DNA of 64,000 nucleotides from Streptomyces mirabilis (GTDB lineage: Bacteria > Actinomycetota > Actinomycetes > Streptomycetales > Streptomycetaceae). The stretch's first letter is position 1, and each line of letters begins with the position of its first letter. The notes beneath the pieces were generated by a model. The model was not told the DNA's origin, ran no database searches, and worked only from the letters and a program-made list of their open reading frames with translations. The DNA is taken from positions 10,230,001-10,294,000 of the forward strand of contig NZ_JBCJKP010000001.1 of the NCBI RefSeq assembly GCF_039503195.1, read 5' to 3'. Below are positions 44,268-53,270 of this stretch, one piece after another. The translations under genes were made by a program, and so were the position numbers.

Positions 44268-47119
44268 CGTGTTTCTCCCTTCGGGGACGTACTACGCCGC
44301 CGCAGCACCCATTTCCGTGCTTCCTCGGCGGCCAGCAACAGCGCTCCGCACGCGGCCAGAACCGCCCAGTCGGCGGCGGCCAGCGGCGCGGTGTTGAAGA
44401 TCGCCCGGAGCGGCGGTGCGTAGCTGATGGCGGCCATCAGCCCGATTCCGAAGCAGCCTGCGGCCAGCAGCCAGGGATTGGTGAACAGGCCGGCTCGGAA
44501 GACGCTCTGCCGGTCGGTGCGCACCGCGAGCGCGTTGAAGAACTGGCTGACGACGATGCCCGCCTGGACCATGGTGATCGCCTCCCGGTAGACGGGATCG
44601 CTCTTGGTGAAGTCCGCGTACGGGATGCCGGAGGCGTGGATGTGCCAGAAGAACACGGCGCACACGCCGAGGGCCTGGATGCCGCCGAGGAAGAGGATGC
44701 GGCCCATGACCGCCGTCGAGAACAGCCGTTCGCGGCGCGGCCGTGGCGGGCTGTCCATGACGTCGTGCTCCATCGGCTCGGCGCCGAGGGCCAACGCGGG
44801 CAGCACGTCCGAGCCGAGGTCGATGGCGAGGATCTGTACGGCCGTGATCGGAACCAGCGGGAACCCGGCGAAGGTCGCCGCGAGAATCGGCACGAGTTCG
44901 GCGATGTTGTGGCTGAAGAGATAGATCAGGAACTTGCGGATGTTCCGGTAGACCGAACGGCCAAGCCCCACCGCCGTGGTGATGGAGGCGAAGGAGTCGT
45001 CGAGCAGCACCATCACCGCCGCCTCGCGGGCGACGTCCGTGCCGGAGGCGCCCATGGCGACACCGATGTCCGCGTGCTTGAGGGCAGGGGCGTCGTTGGC
45101 GCCGTCCCCCGTGACGGCGACGACCTCGCCGCGCCGCTGCAGCGCGGTGACCACCCGCATCTTGTGCTCCGGACTGACCCTGCACAGCAACAGCTCGGCG
45201 GAACCCGCCAGCAGCGCGTCCAGGGCGCCGTCGTCCAGAGCGTCCAGCTGCGTGCCCGTCACCACGGACGGGGCCTGTTCCCGCACGATGCCGACGCGAC
45301 GGGCGACGGCTTCCGCGGTCAGGGGGTGATCGCCGGTGACCATGACGATGCGGATCCCGGCCCGTCGGCAGGCGTCCACAGCGTCCCTCACCTCCGGCCG
45401 GGGCGGGTCGTACATCCCGGCCAGCCCCAGGAAGGTCAGCCCCGACTCGACGTCTCCGAGCGGCGGGTGAGGACCGGCGACCCGCCGCCGGGCGACCGCC
45501 AGCACGCGAAGGCCCTGACCAGCCATCCCGTCCGCGGCCGTGGCGATCTCGGCCCGGTCTCCGTCCGTCAACGGTGTGCGGCCGCCGTCCCGGCAGACGG
45601 CATCACAGCGGGCGAGCAGCTCCAGCGGTGCGCCCTTGACGTATGCCAGGTAGTCGCCGCCGAGGTCGCGGTGCACGGTGCTCATGAGCTTGCGAGTGGA
45701 ATCGAAGGGATGCTCCGCCACCCGCGGCGTCCGGGCCTCCTCCGCCGTCGGATCCACGCCCGCCTTCATAGCGGCCACCAGCAGGGCGCCCTCGGTGGTG
45801 TCGCCGAGCACCCGCCACCCGTCCCGGCCGGCCGGGGGTACCAGCCGGGCGTTGCTGCACAGGGCCGCCGCCCGCAGCAGCTCCCGCACAGGTGCGGCGT
45901 CGGCGACCTCGCCGACGGGCGCGTACCCTACTCCGGTCACGGCGTGCGGCACACCGTTCGCCCACAGCCGTACGACGGTCATCTCGGCCTGGGTGAGCGT
46001 GCCCGTCTTGTCGGTGCACACCACGCTCGTCGAACCGAGCGCCTCCACCGCGAGCAACTGCTTGACGAGGGCGCGTCGGCGAGCCATGCGGCGGACACCG
46101 ATCGCCAGGGACACGGAGAGCGTGGCCGGCAGACCCTCCGGCACCAGGGCGACCATCACCCCGAGCGAGAAGACGAACGTGTCCACGAACGGCTGCCCGC
46201 TGGGCACGCGCACCGCGAACAGGAGGGCCCCGGTGGCCAACGCGACGCCCGCCACCCGGCGGGCCATGGCCGCGACCTGCCGCTGCAGCGGGGTCTGCTG
46301 CCGGGGCGCCGCAGCGGTGAGCCGGAAGATCCGCCCGAACTCGGTGGCCGTCCCGGTGGCGCACACGACGGCCTTGCCCGTGCCCGCGACCACGTCTGTG
46401 CCCATGAACACGAAGTTGCGCGCGTCCAGCGGCGGCCCCGCCGGCACCGGTCCGTCGACGCGTGCGACGGCGTCGCTCTCGCCCGTGAGCGCCGCGTTGT
46501 TGACAGCGACCTCGTGCGCCTCGACCAGTCGGCAGTCGGCCGACACCGCGTCCCCGGCCTCCAGGAGCACGACATCACCGGGAACCAGATCGCGCGCGGG
46601 CAGGTCCCGCGGTACACCGTCCCGGAGCACCCGGCAGGTGTGCGGCACCATCGCCTGCAGGGACTCCGCCGTCCGCTCGGCGGAGTACTCCTGGGCGAAG
46701 CCGATGCCGGCGTTCAGCAGCACCACGCCGAGGATGGCCAGCGCCAGCTGAAGTGTGGCCGCATCCCGGGGCTGTTCCAGCGCATACGCGAGGAAGGTGA
46801 TCGCCGAGGAGACGAGCAGCACGACGGCGAAGAGGTCGGTGAACTGCGCGATCAGGCGTCGCCATACGTGCCCACGGCTCACGCCGGGAAGCTCGTTGAG
46901 GCCGTAGCGGGTCTGTCGCGCGGCGGCCTCGGCCGGAGGGAGACCACGCGGGGAACTGCTGAGGACGGCGAAGACTTCCCGGACGGGCAGAGAAGGGAGG
47001 GACGGAACGGGGGTACCCGGCCGGTCCCGCTGCGGTTCGGTCGCGGGGAGCGCAGCGTCCGCCGGTGGGCCGCCGTCGCGTAGCACGGCCGTTCCCCATC
47101 GGGCCGGTTCACGGCTCAT
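44264..47119 (-). CDS. ctpF: P2-type cation-transporting ATPase, CtpF-like
   Basis: This ~951-residue P2-type pump has the order N-terminal cation ATPase domain (AARQTRYGLNELPG), actuator TGES, transmembrane ion motif VPEGLPATLS, phosphorylation site CTDKTGTLT, KGAP nucleotide motif, hinge TGDGANDAPAL and a C-terminal six-helix domain. This matches the SERCA/CtpF class that moves calcium or other light cations. Mycobacterial ctpF is a DevR-regulon gene. The start is ambiguous: ATG 47119 and GTG 47128 both lie inside the end of the CBS gene, and I favour the ATG. The stop overlaps the TrkA start. Confidence 0.9.
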   Translation of the reverse strand: MSREPARWGTAVLRDGGPPADAALPATEPQRDRPGTPVPSLPSLPVREVFAVLSSSPRGLPPAEAAARQTRYGLNELPGVSRGHVWRRLIAQFTDLFAVVLLVSSAITFLAYALEQPRDAATLQLALAILGVVLLNAGIGFAQEYSAERTAESLQAMVPHTCRVLRDGVPRDLPARDLVPGDVVLLEAGDAVSADCRLVEAHEVAVNNAALTGESDAVARVDGPVPAGPPLDARNFVFMGTDVVAGTGKAVVCATGTATEFGRIFRLTAAAPRQQTPLQRQVAAMARRVAGVALATGALLFAVRVPSGQPFVDTFVFSLGVMVALVPEGLPATLSVSLAIGVRRMARRRALVKQLLAVEALGSTSVVCTDKTGTLTQAEMTVVRLWANGVPHAVTGVGYAPVGEVADAAPVRELLRAAALCSNARLVPPAGRDGWRVLGDTTEGALLVAAMKAGVDPTAEEARTPRVAEHPFDSTRKLMSTVHRDLGGDYLAYVKGAPLELLARCDAVCRDGGRTPLTDGDRAEIATAADGMAGQGLRVLAVARRRVAGPHPPLGDVESGLTFLGLAGMYDPPRPEVRDAVDACRRAGIRIVMVTGDHPLTAEAVARRVGIVREQAPSVVTGTQLDALDDGALDALLAGSAELLLCRVSPEHKMRVVTALQRRGEVVAVTGDGANDAPALKHADIGVAMGASGTDVAREAAVMVLLDDSFASITTAVGLGRSVYRNIRKFLIYLFSHNIAELVPILAATFAGFPLVPITAVQILAIDLGSDVLPALALGAEPMEHDVMDSPPRPRRERLFSTAVMGRILFLGGIQALGVCAVFFWHIHASGIPYADFTKSDPVYREAITMVQAGIVVSQFFNALAVRTDRQSVFRAGLFTNPWLLAAGCFGIGLMAAISYAPPLRAIFNTAPLAAADWAVLAACGALLLAAEEARKWVLRRRSTSPKGETR

Positions 47120-47567
47120 AGGTACCACCGCATGCCGCAGGCGGCCCAGGCGGCTCCTGCAGCACGCTCCAGGTGACCGGTCCCAGCAGGTCGGCCAGTC
47201 GCCGGAAGACGTCCAGGAACAGGTCGTCGACGGTCAGCACCCCCACCACCCCGCCCTCGTTGAGGACCGGAAGACGACGCACCCCGGTGCGGCGGAACGT
47301 CAGGTATGCCACCTGAAGGTCGTCGTCGGCGTCGACTGTGACGACCTGGGCCGACATCACCGCGTGCACCGGCGTCTCGGGGGCCAGGCCGCCGCCCAAG
47401 CCGCGTAGGGCGAGGTCGCGGTCGGTGACGATGCCGAGCAGTGCATCGTCCTCCACGACGAGGGCGGAGCCGATGGCGCGCTCGGTCATCCGCCGGGTCA
47501 CCTCCAGCAGAGAGACATGGGGTGCGACGCACACCGGAGGGGCAGTCATCACCTCGGAGACCTTCAT
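47109..47567 (-). CDS. CBS-pair domain protein
   Basis: This 152-residue protein is a bare Bateman module: CBS1 (MKVSEVMTAPPVCVAPHVSL ... GIVTDRDLALRGLG) and CBS2 (VHAVMSAQVVTVDADDDL ... GVLTVDDLFLDVFRRL), with no BON domain. It resembles the hypoxic-response CBS proteins of actinobacteria (Hrp1 type). ATG 47567 follows GAGGAGGAG. Its last codons overlap the start of the CtpF-like gene. It leads the ion-transport operon. Confidence 0.88.
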   Translation of the reverse strand: MKVSEVMTAPPVCVAPHVSLLEVTRRMTERAIGSALVVEDDALLGIVTDRDLALRGLGGGLAPETPVHAVMSAQVVTVDADDDLQVAYLTFRRTGVRRLPVLNEGGVVGVLTVDDLFLDVFRRLADLLGPVTWSVLQEPPGPPAACGGTYEP

Positions 47568-47694
47568 GCGACTCCTCCTCGCCGTCGGGCCCGGAGCGGG
47601 GGCGCTTTGTCGGGAAGCGGTTGACGGGACGGTGTCCCACGGGCGGCTCTCCCCCACGCTTTCCGGCAGGGTGCGGACTTCGACACGTCTTGTT

Positions 47695-47927
47695 TCAGGC
47701 GATGTCGAGCGCTTCGTGCAACGGCCGACGCGGCCGGGTGGCCTTCGGGGTCGTAACCGAGCCGGAGCACCATCTGCATGCGGGCCATCGCCGACAGAGG
47801 GTCGCGAGCCGCCCAGCGGAGTCAGGTATCGGAACGTCCATGGCTGTGCGTTGTGCAGCGAGAGCGCCGCCGTGGCGTCCGCCACGAGGGCCGTGACGGT
47901 GTGTTCGTCAAAGAGTTCCGCTGACAC
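47695..47927 (-). pseudogene. Acg/Rv2032-type nitroreductase remnant
   Basis: From GTG 47927 (behind GAAGGGAAG) the frame reads a nitroreductase N-terminus: VTALVADATAALSLHNAQPW, then TFRYL. The sequence then jumps, with a frame change, to the C-terminal part MQMVLRLGYDPEGHPA. A further frame change gives RPLHEALDIA and a stop at 47695-47697. The central few hundred residues are missing. Acg-type nitroreductases are typical members of the DevR regulon. The rest of the 548-base gap 47568-48115 shows nothing else. Confidence 0.75.
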
Positions 47928-48115
47928 GGTGACTTCCCTTCGCTGGGGATCTGCCGGCCTCGGCCGGGAAGTCGGCAGCCCGCGCCGCGGGCGGACAGGC
48001 CGAGCGCATCTCTCCGCATCCCGTCTCCAGCGTGTGCTCCGCGCGCCGCGCCGGGGCAGGGGCCATCCGGGCCCTGGCGCGGGGCCGAGTGGACTTCCCC
48101 TGACAGCTGCGTGGC

Positions 48116-48997
48116 TTACGCAGGTGCGGAGGGAACGGCGATGACGGGGCAGCGGGCGTGGTGCAGCACGCCCTGGCTGACCGAGCCCAGCAGCATGCCG
48201 GTGAATCCTCCGCGACCCCGGGTGCCCACCACCAGGCCCAGCGCGTGGGCCGAGGCGTCGGTGAGCACCTGGACGGGATGCCCGACGACCAGTTCGTGCC
48301 GCAGGTCCACCTCGGGGTAGCGGGGGCGGCGACCGGCCACGATCTCGGAAAGCAGCCGACGGGCCTCCTGCTGTGACTCGTACTCGTCGAAGATCCTCAG
48401 GTGCCCGGGCTCCCAGACGTACAGGGTGCGCAGCTCGGCGCCGCGCAGAGCCGCCTCCTCGAACGCCACGTCGACCGCGGCGCCGGAGTGCTCGCTGCCG
48501 TCGACCCCGACGACGTAGTACGCGGGTTCCTGGGTGACGTGCTCCGGCTCGGGCACGACCACCACAGGACAATGGGCGTGGGCCATGACAGGTATGGCGA
48601 CCGAGGCGGAGCCGAACACCTCCTGGGCCCGGCTCAGGTGCCGCGAGCCCAGCACGACAGCCGTGGCGTCGCGGCTCTGCTCGCGCAGCACCCACACGGG
48701 GTCGCCCACCGCGAGCGGCGCGTCCACTTCGAGCTGCGGGTGCTTCGCCCTGACGAACTTCACGGCCTCTTCGAGCACCTGCTTGCCGGCTTCGCGCAGT
48801 GCCTCGTTCCACTCCTCCCGGGACGGCGAGATCTCCCGCTTCCCATAGCCCTCGGTCGGCACGCCCTCGACGTGGACCAGACGCAACGGCAGCTGACGGC
48901 GAGCGGCCTCATCGGCCGCCCAGGCCAGCGCCATCCGGTGGGCGGGATCGGGATCGACGCCCACCACGATCGGCCGACGATCACCGAGCCGGGACAT
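48116..48997 (-). CDS. Universal stress protein, two USP domains (divergent type)
   Basis: This 293-residue tandem USP differs from the A and B subtypes: MSRLGDRRPIVVGVDPDPAH at the start, and a degenerate loop in domain 1 (GSRHLSRAQEVFGSASVAIP). A complete loop appears in domain 2 instead (GTRGRGGFTGMLLGSVSQGV), ending HHARCPVIAVPSAPA. Nucleotide binding is thus expected in the second domain. ATG 48997 overlaps the end of the DUF1918 gene by 17 bases, so they are coexpressed from the operator at 49414-49447. Confidence 0.9.
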   Translation of the reverse strand: MSRLGDRRPIVVGVDPDPAHRMALAWAADEAARRQLPLRLVHVEGVPTEGYGKREISPSREEWNEALREAGKQVLEEAVKFVRAKHPQLEVDAPLAVGDPVWVLREQSRDATAVVLGSRHLSRAQEVFGSASVAIPVMAHAHCPVVVVPEPEHVTQEPAYYVVGVDGSEHSGAAVDVAFEEAALRGAELRTLYVWEPGHLRIFDEYESQQEARRLLSEIVAGRRPRYPEVDLRHELVVGHPVQVLTDASAHALGLVVGTRGRGGFTGMLLGSVSQGVLHHARCPVIAVPSAPA

Positions 48998-49331
48998 GAC
49001 TGCCTCCGGTCAGCAGCTCGTCGGGGGCCGACGAGGCGTCCGCGGACGGGACTGCGGGATGCGGTGCAGACGTCAGATGCCTGAGGTACGCGTCGGGGCC
49101 GGGGAAGTACAGGGTCCTCCGTCCGTTTTCGGCCCATCGCACGTCACGGGGCGCCCTGCCGTCCGGATGGTGCAGCCCGACGATTCCGGCGTCGCGGACG
49201 ATGACCCCGGCCGTGCTGCGGCGTACGACGATCTCGTCGCCGACGCGGGCGCGCGTCGAGGTACCGGTCGCCTCGGGGCCGGGACTCGGCATGGCCAGCT
49301 CGTTCTTCTTCGGTGGCGCGGGAGCGGACAT
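48981..49331 (-). CDS. DUF1918 domain protein
   Basis: This 116-residue protein has a central DUF1918 domain: RARVGDEIVVRRSTAGVIVR, then DAGIVGLHHPDGRAPRDVRW and YFPGPDAYLRHL. The family is small, beta-rich, common in actinobacterial stress loci and of unknown function. ATG 49331 is selected because GGAAGGAGG lies eight bases upstream; an in-frame start 57 bases further upstream has no such site. The 3' end overlaps the USP gene. Confidence 0.8.
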   Translation of the reverse strand: MSAPAPPKKNELAMPSPGPEATGTSTRARVGDEIVVRRSTAGVIVRDAGIVGLHHPDGRAPRDVRWAENGRRTLYFPGPDAYLRHLTSAPHPAVPSADASSAPDELLTGGSHVPAR

Positions 49332-49413
49332 CGCCCTCGCCTCCTTCCTGCGATGGCGCGGAGCAGTGCCGCCGCCGATTCCATTCAAGGCCGCGGCACT
49401 GCTGACCTGCCAG

Positions 49414-49447
49414 AGGCCATTGGTCCCCGACCCGGGCTCAGCGACCC
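49414..49447. promoter_or_regulatory. Tandem DevR/OsdR-like operator upstream of DUF1918-USP operon
   Basis: AGGCCATTGGTCCC (49414-49427) and GGGCTCAGCGACCC (49434-49447) are each 13/14 and start exactly 20 bases apart. They lie 83-116 bases upstream of the DUF1918 start (49331, minus strand). Confidence 0.55.
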
Positions 49448-49467
49448 TTCCGCCGCACCGGGACTGC

Positions 49468-50862
49468 TCACTGTGTGCGCTCCGAGAGCGCGGGGGTGCG
49501 GAGGGCCGCCGGGTCCGAGGGCATGGCGCGATGTTCCGGGCGCAGTCGGGCTTCGATGTCGGCGCGCACCCTGGCGGTCAGCTCCTCAAGGGCTCGGGAC
49601 CGGGCCGGCGTGACCGGTTCGGGGTCGTAGATCCGCCGGGCCGATGCGGGCAGAGTGGCGAGGTCCTCGCGGAACCGCTCACGCGCGTTCTGCCACCGGT
49701 CCGGCTGCCCCGCTCGCCGACCGCCCCGCATGACTGTGCGCAGCAGCGGCCGTGCGGAGTCCGGCGGGTCCTCTCCGACGAGAGATATGACGTCGGGCCG
49801 CCCGGTGCGGCGGAAGACCTGCTTACGGCCCGGCGCCGTGACCTTCGCCGAGGACAGCTTCATCACGGGGCGGCCCTCGTACTCGACGAGCTTGTACGCG
49901 GCGTCCAGATAGGGGGCGTCCGCGGCCACTCCCACACGCGTGCCCACGGCGTACACGTCGATCGGGGCACTGGCGCGCACCAGCCGGGCCACGGCGTACT
50001 CGTCCAGTCCGCCGCTGGCCACGATCCGCACATCGGTCAGTCCGGCGGCGTCCAGAACGGCGCGTGCTCGGCGGGCCAGTGCGCCGAGGTCTCCGCTGTC
50101 CAGGCGGATGGCGCAACCGGGACCGCGCCGAAGATCGGTCAGGACCCGGGCGGCAGTGCGCACGCCTTCCTCGGTGTCGTAGGTGTCGACGAGGAAGGTG
50201 ACCGGCCCGGGATGGGCGCGCGCGAAGGCGCGGAAGGCCTCTTCCTCGTCGGGGAACGCTTCGATGTAGGAGTGGGCCATGGTGCCCGAGGCCGGGATGC
50301 CCAGGGCGGTGGCGGCAGCGACGTCACTGGTGCCGGCGAAGCCCACGAGGGCACCGAGGCGGGCGGCCTGGTGTCCGGCCCACGGGCCGTGGGTGCGGCG
50401 CAGCGAGAAGTCCACCACGGACCTTTTGCCCGCGGCCAGGACGCAGCGCGCCGCCTTGGACGCCACGGCCGTCTGGTGGCAGACCTGGTTCAGCAGATAC
50501 GTCTCGACGAGCTGGGCCTGCGGCAGCGGGGCGGTCACCTCCAGCAGCGGCTCCCCGGCGAAGACCGCGTGGCCCTCCGGCACGGCACGTACCTCTCCCT
50601 CAAAAGCGAGGCCGAGGAGAGGTTCGAGGTCTCGTACCGGACGGTGCAGGGCGGCCGCGAACTCCTCGATGTCCTCCCGCTCCACGCGGTAGCCCGCCAG
50701 GAAGTCCAGCGCGGGCTCCAGACCCGCGGCCACCAGGAAACCCCGGCCGGGCGGGAGGTCGCGGACAAAGAGGCTGAAGGTGGCGGGGGCCTGCATGTCC
50801 TCCCGGAGGTAGGACAGGGCCATGGTCACTTCGTAGAGATCGGTGGTCGTGACGTCGGACAT
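49468..50862 (-). CDS. pncB: Nicotinate phosphoribosyltransferase
   Basis: This 464-residue enzyme converts nicotinate and PRPP (with ATP) to nicotinate mononucleotide in NAD salvage. Family blocks are TTDLYEVTMALSYLREDM, FSLFVRDLPPGRGF, the catalytic-histidine region in DFSLRRTHGPWAG, GTMAHSYIEAF, CAIRLDSGDLGALAR and AVGTRVGVAADAP. ATG 50862 gives the normal N-terminus; the long upstream extension is arginine/serine-rich and crosses the operator. Mycobacterium tuberculosis keeps a second NAPRTase (pncB2) in the DevR regulon, so this copy is a likely counterpart. It is divergent from Hsp20. Confidence 0.93.
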   Translation of the reverse strand: MSDVTTTDLYEVTMALSYLREDMQAPATFSLFVRDLPPGRGFLVAAGLEPALDFLAGYRVEREDIEEFAAALHRPVRDLEPLLGLAFEGEVRAVPEGHAVFAGEPLLEVTAPLPQAQLVETYLLNQVCHQTAVASKAARCVLAAGKRSVVDFSLRRTHGPWAGHQAARLGALVGFAGTSDVAAATALGIPASGTMAHSYIEAFPDEEEAFRAFARAHPGPVTFLVDTYDTEEGVRTAARVLTDLRRGPGCAIRLDSGDLGALARRARAVLDAAGLTDVRIVASGGLDEYAVARLVRASAPIDVYAVGTRVGVAADAPYLDAAYKLVEYEGRPVMKLSSAKVTAPGRKQVFRRTGRPDVISLVGEDPPDSARPLLRTVMRGGRRAGQPDRWQNARERFREDLATLPASARRIYDPEPVTPARSRALEELTARVRADIEARLRPEHRAMPSDPAALRTPALSERTQ

Positions 50863-50950
50863 GGTGATCGCCGCCGAGTGTGGTCGTCCCCTGGTCACCA
50901 GTCTGACCGCGGGCGGGCCGGGCGAAAGGGACTGGAGGGACCTCAGGTAT

Positions 50951-50964
50951 GGGCCGTTCGGCCT
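50951..50964. promoter_or_regulatory. DevR/OsdR-like operator between pncB and Hsp20 genes
   Basis: GGGCCGTTCGGCCT is 13/14. An isolated half GGGAC lies 23 bases to its left (50928). The box is 89 bases from the pncB start and 71 bases from the Hsp20 start, so it could act on both divergent promoters. Confidence 0.55.
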
Positions 50965-51034
50965 CAGCAGTCGGGACGCGTGTGCGCTGGACTGAGTGTG
51001 TCGGCATTGGCGATCACACCGAGGAGGTACCGCG

Positions 51035-51457
51035 ATGGCCACACTGAAGCGCGGGCAGAGGCTCCCGTTCCCGGAGATCCCGGACTGGTTCGAGAGCCTT
51101 CCCGCCCGGTTCGCGATGCCCACGATGGGCGAGCTGTACACGGTTCGCATCGAGGACTACATGGAGGACGGCCGTTTCGTGGTGCGGGCGGAGCTTCCGG
51201 GCATGTCGCCCGAGAACATCGACGTCTTCATCAGCGACGGGGTGCTGACGGTCCAGGCCGAACGCAACGAACGGGAAGTGGACAAGAACCACAGGGAGAT
51301 CCGGTACGGCGTGATGAGCCGCAGCGTGACGCTGCCGCCCGGCGCTGATGAGGACGACGTCAAGGCTGACTACACCGACGGCATGCTCACGGTCAGCGTG
51401 GGCATGGGTGCCGAGAAGCCGTCGGCCAAGCACGTCGAGATCCAGCGCGGCAGCTGA
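51035..51457 (+). CDS. Hsp20/alpha-crystallin family small heat-shock protein
   Basis: This 140-residue small heat-shock protein has an alpha-crystallin domain (about 35-130): DGRFVVRAELPGMSPENIDV, GVLTVQAERNERE, and the conserved C-terminal ADYTDGMLTVSVG. It is an ATP-independent chaperone that holds unfolding proteins. Its size and sequence are close to mycobacterial HspX (Acr), the best-known DevR-regulon product. ATG 51035 follows GAGGAGG. A strong hairpin follows the stop. Confidence 0.94.
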   Translation: MATLKRGQRLPFPEIPDWFESLPARFAMPTMGELYTVRIEDYMEDGRFVVRAELPGMSPENIDVFISDGVLTVQAERNEREVDKNHREIRYGVMSRSVTLPPGADEDDVKADYTDGMLTVSVGMGAEKPSAKHVEIQRGS

Positions 51458-51473
51458 CAGCGGCGGCTGCGTG

Positions 51474-51499
51474 TGGCGGGCCCCACTACGGGCCCGCCA
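51474..51499. terminator. Hairpin terminator after Hsp20 gene
   Basis: TGGCGGGCCC (51474-51483) pairs perfectly with GGGCCCGCCA (51490-51499) around a six-base loop. It lies between the convergent Hsp20 and coiled-coil genes and can act in both directions. Confidence 0.65.
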
Positions 51500-51520
51500 T
51501 CGGCGCGCCGCGTGTTGCCG

Positions 51521-52147
51521 TCAGCGGGCTCCGTGCGCGGCCGCCCAGCGACGTCGTACCGCCTCCTCGTACTCGGCTCCATCCAACGCCAGTTCCATTG
51601 CCGCCAGTTCACGTCGCAGCCGAGGTATCCAGTGGCGGCGCAGGGCACGGACCCGCTGCCGGGTCCGTGCGGCCTCGGAGGCGAGCAGTTCGGCGGCTGC
51701 CTTGCGGGCGGTGTGTTCCGCTGCGGCGCGGATCGTGGCACGGTAGGCCGTCTCGGCGTGCGCGAGCGCCGTATTGGAGGGTGTCGGTTCCGCGGGTGAG
51801 CGGGCGGGGTCGGTCCGGACCACGGCTGCGGGATGGCGCACACCCATCAGCGTGTCCCACTGGACCTCGATAGAGGCCTGGCCCGCAGCCCGTCGGCGAA
51901 TCTCGGGCTCCCGGGTGGCCGCCACGAGTTCTGCAAGCCTCCTGCGCCGCATCCTGTGCACGGCCTTGGCCGCCTCGTCCGCTGCGGCCCGGATCGGTGC
52001 CGCCTCCTGCCGCACATCCGTCAGCTGCGCGAGAGCGGGCTCCAGCTCCGCGGCATGTTCCGCCGTACGGTCGGCGGATACGCCGGTGGCGGACGCTCCC
52101 GGTGTTTCCGCCGGACGGAACCGCTTCAGGAAGTCCCGCAGACGCAT
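51521..52147 (-). CDS. Coiled-coil protein, possibly V-type ATPase subunit D-like
   Basis: This 208-residue, highly helical protein is rich in Ala, Arg and Glu with long heptad-like stretches (AEHAAELEPALAQLTDVRQE and ALAHAETAYRATIRAAAEHT). The C-terminal part VRALRRHWIPRLRRELAAME resembles the rotor-subunit D pattern of V/A-type ATPases (NALE..IPRL), but no other V-ATPase subunit is present, so it would be a stand-alone relative. I rate the family call low and the coding call high. ATG 52147 has a weak ribosome binding site. It is divergent from the CBS-BON gene with operator boxes between. Confidence 0.6.
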   Translation of the reverse strand: MRLRDFLKRFRPAETPGASATGVSADRTAEHAAELEPALAQLTDVRQEAAPIRAAADEAAKAVHRMRRRRLAELVAATREPEIRRRAAGQASIEVQWDTLMGVRHPAAVVRTDPARSPAEPTPSNTALAHAETAYRATIRAAAEHTARKAAAELLASEAARTRQRVRALRRHWIPRLRRELAAMELALDGAEYEEAVRRRWAAAHGAR

Positions 52148-52212
52148 CGGCGACGTCCTGCCGGTCGGCTGCTCCCTCAGTCTCACGTTCTCGTTCCGCA
52201 CCGCACCGGATG

Positions 52213-52248
52213 GGGCCGTCACGCCGTTCCACCAGGGCCGTTCGGCTC
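52213..52248. promoter_or_regulatory. DevR/OsdR-like operator pair between coiled-coil and CBS-BON genes
   Basis: GGGCCGTTCGGCTC (52235-52248) is 13/14. A weaker GGGCCGTCACGCCG (52213-52226, 12/14) starts 22 bases before it. The pair lies 65 bases from each of the two divergent starts (52147 and 52314). Confidence 0.55.
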
Positions 52249-52313
52249 TTGGCAAGGATGGCCAGAGCGAAAGACTGGAAGTGCAGGCAATTCGACGGAT
52301 TCCGGAGGCCGCA

Positions 52314-53186
52314 GTGAACAGGCACGAGAACTTCTCCGCGGAGGTCGAGGCTCGGCGGGACCGGCCCTCCCGCCCTTGGAGCCCCGGCGAGGCGGAACGA
52401 CAGGACATGCTGATTCGCTACCTGGGTGCCGTGGCCACGGCTGCGGCTGCATATGCACGCGCCGAAGAGCAGGCCCCGGCAGATGCCACCGGCCGCCCCG
52501 TGCCGTCGGCCGCGTCGCCCCCGCAACCGTCCTCGCCGCCCGAAGACGAGATGCCTTTGGTGCGCGACGTGATGGACGTACCCGCCGCCTCCCTGCGCGA
52601 CGACCTGCCGTACCGCGACATCGCCCGTCTCCTGGCGCGTGAGCAGGTCGGCGCCGTCCCCGTTGTGGATACCGACGACCACGTGGTCGGCGTTGTCTCG
52701 GAGAACGATCTGCTTGCGAAGGTCGCCTTCGAGGCCTCCGGTCACCGGCCCGGACACATCGGCAGACTGCGTGAGCGGCGATTGCAGAGCAAGGCCCGCG
52801 GTGAGAGGGCGGCCGACCTGATGACGAGCCCGGCGATCACGGTGCTGCCGGGAGCGACCGTCGCCGAGGCCGCCTGGCTTGCCGCGCTGTCCCGGCTGAA
52901 GCGGATCCCGGTCACCGACCGCGAGGGCCACCTGGTCGGCGTCGTACGCCGCAACGCGCTGCTGCAGGCCCTCATCAGGGACGACGCAGGGATACGGGCG
53001 GAGGTCGAGGCCAGGATCGAGGCTTGCTGCCCGCCGGGTGACCGGGAGACCGTTGAGGTGGCCGTGCACGACGGCATCGTCGAGCTGACAGGGCGGATGC
53101 CTCCGGTCAGTACGGATCGGTTGGTGGCGGAGGTGGAGAACATCGCCGACGTCGTCGAGGTGAAGAACCTTCTCACCGCCGCCTGA
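52314..53186 (+). CDS. CBS-pair and BON domain protein with N-terminal extension
   Basis: This 290-residue protein has an extra N-terminal region (about 1-80) that includes an alanine-rich helix (DMLIRYLGAVATAAAAYARA) and a Pro/Ser-rich linker. CBS1 (VRDVMDVPAASLRDDLPYRD ... GVVSENDLLAKVAF), CBS2 (AADLMTSPAITVLPGATVAE) and a BON domain (VEVAVHDGIVELTGRMPPVS) follow. The start is GTG 52314 with GGAGG seven bases upstream. The extension is unlike the other CBS-BON paralogues in the window and might mediate membrane or protein contact. Confidence 0.85.
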   Translation: MNRHENFSAEVEARRDRPSRPWSPGEAERQDMLIRYLGAVATAAAAYARAEEQAPADATGRPVPSAASPPQPSSPPEDEMPLVRDVMDVPAASLRDDLPYRDIARLLAREQVGAVPVVDTDDHVVGVVSENDLLAKVAFEASGHRPGHIGRLRERRLQSKARGERAADLMTSPAITVLPGATVAEAAWLAALSRLKRIPVTDREGHLVGVVRRNALLQALIRDDAGIRAEVEARIEACCPPGDRETVEVAVHDGIVELTGRMPPVSTDRLVAEVENIADVVEVKNLLTAA

Positions 53187-53270
53187 ACCAGGGTTGTCTG
53201 GTGGGGTTCCCTGATGCGATCCATGCGCGGAGCGGTCCCCGGCCCCATGCTGGTCCAGGTGAGGGGCGGT

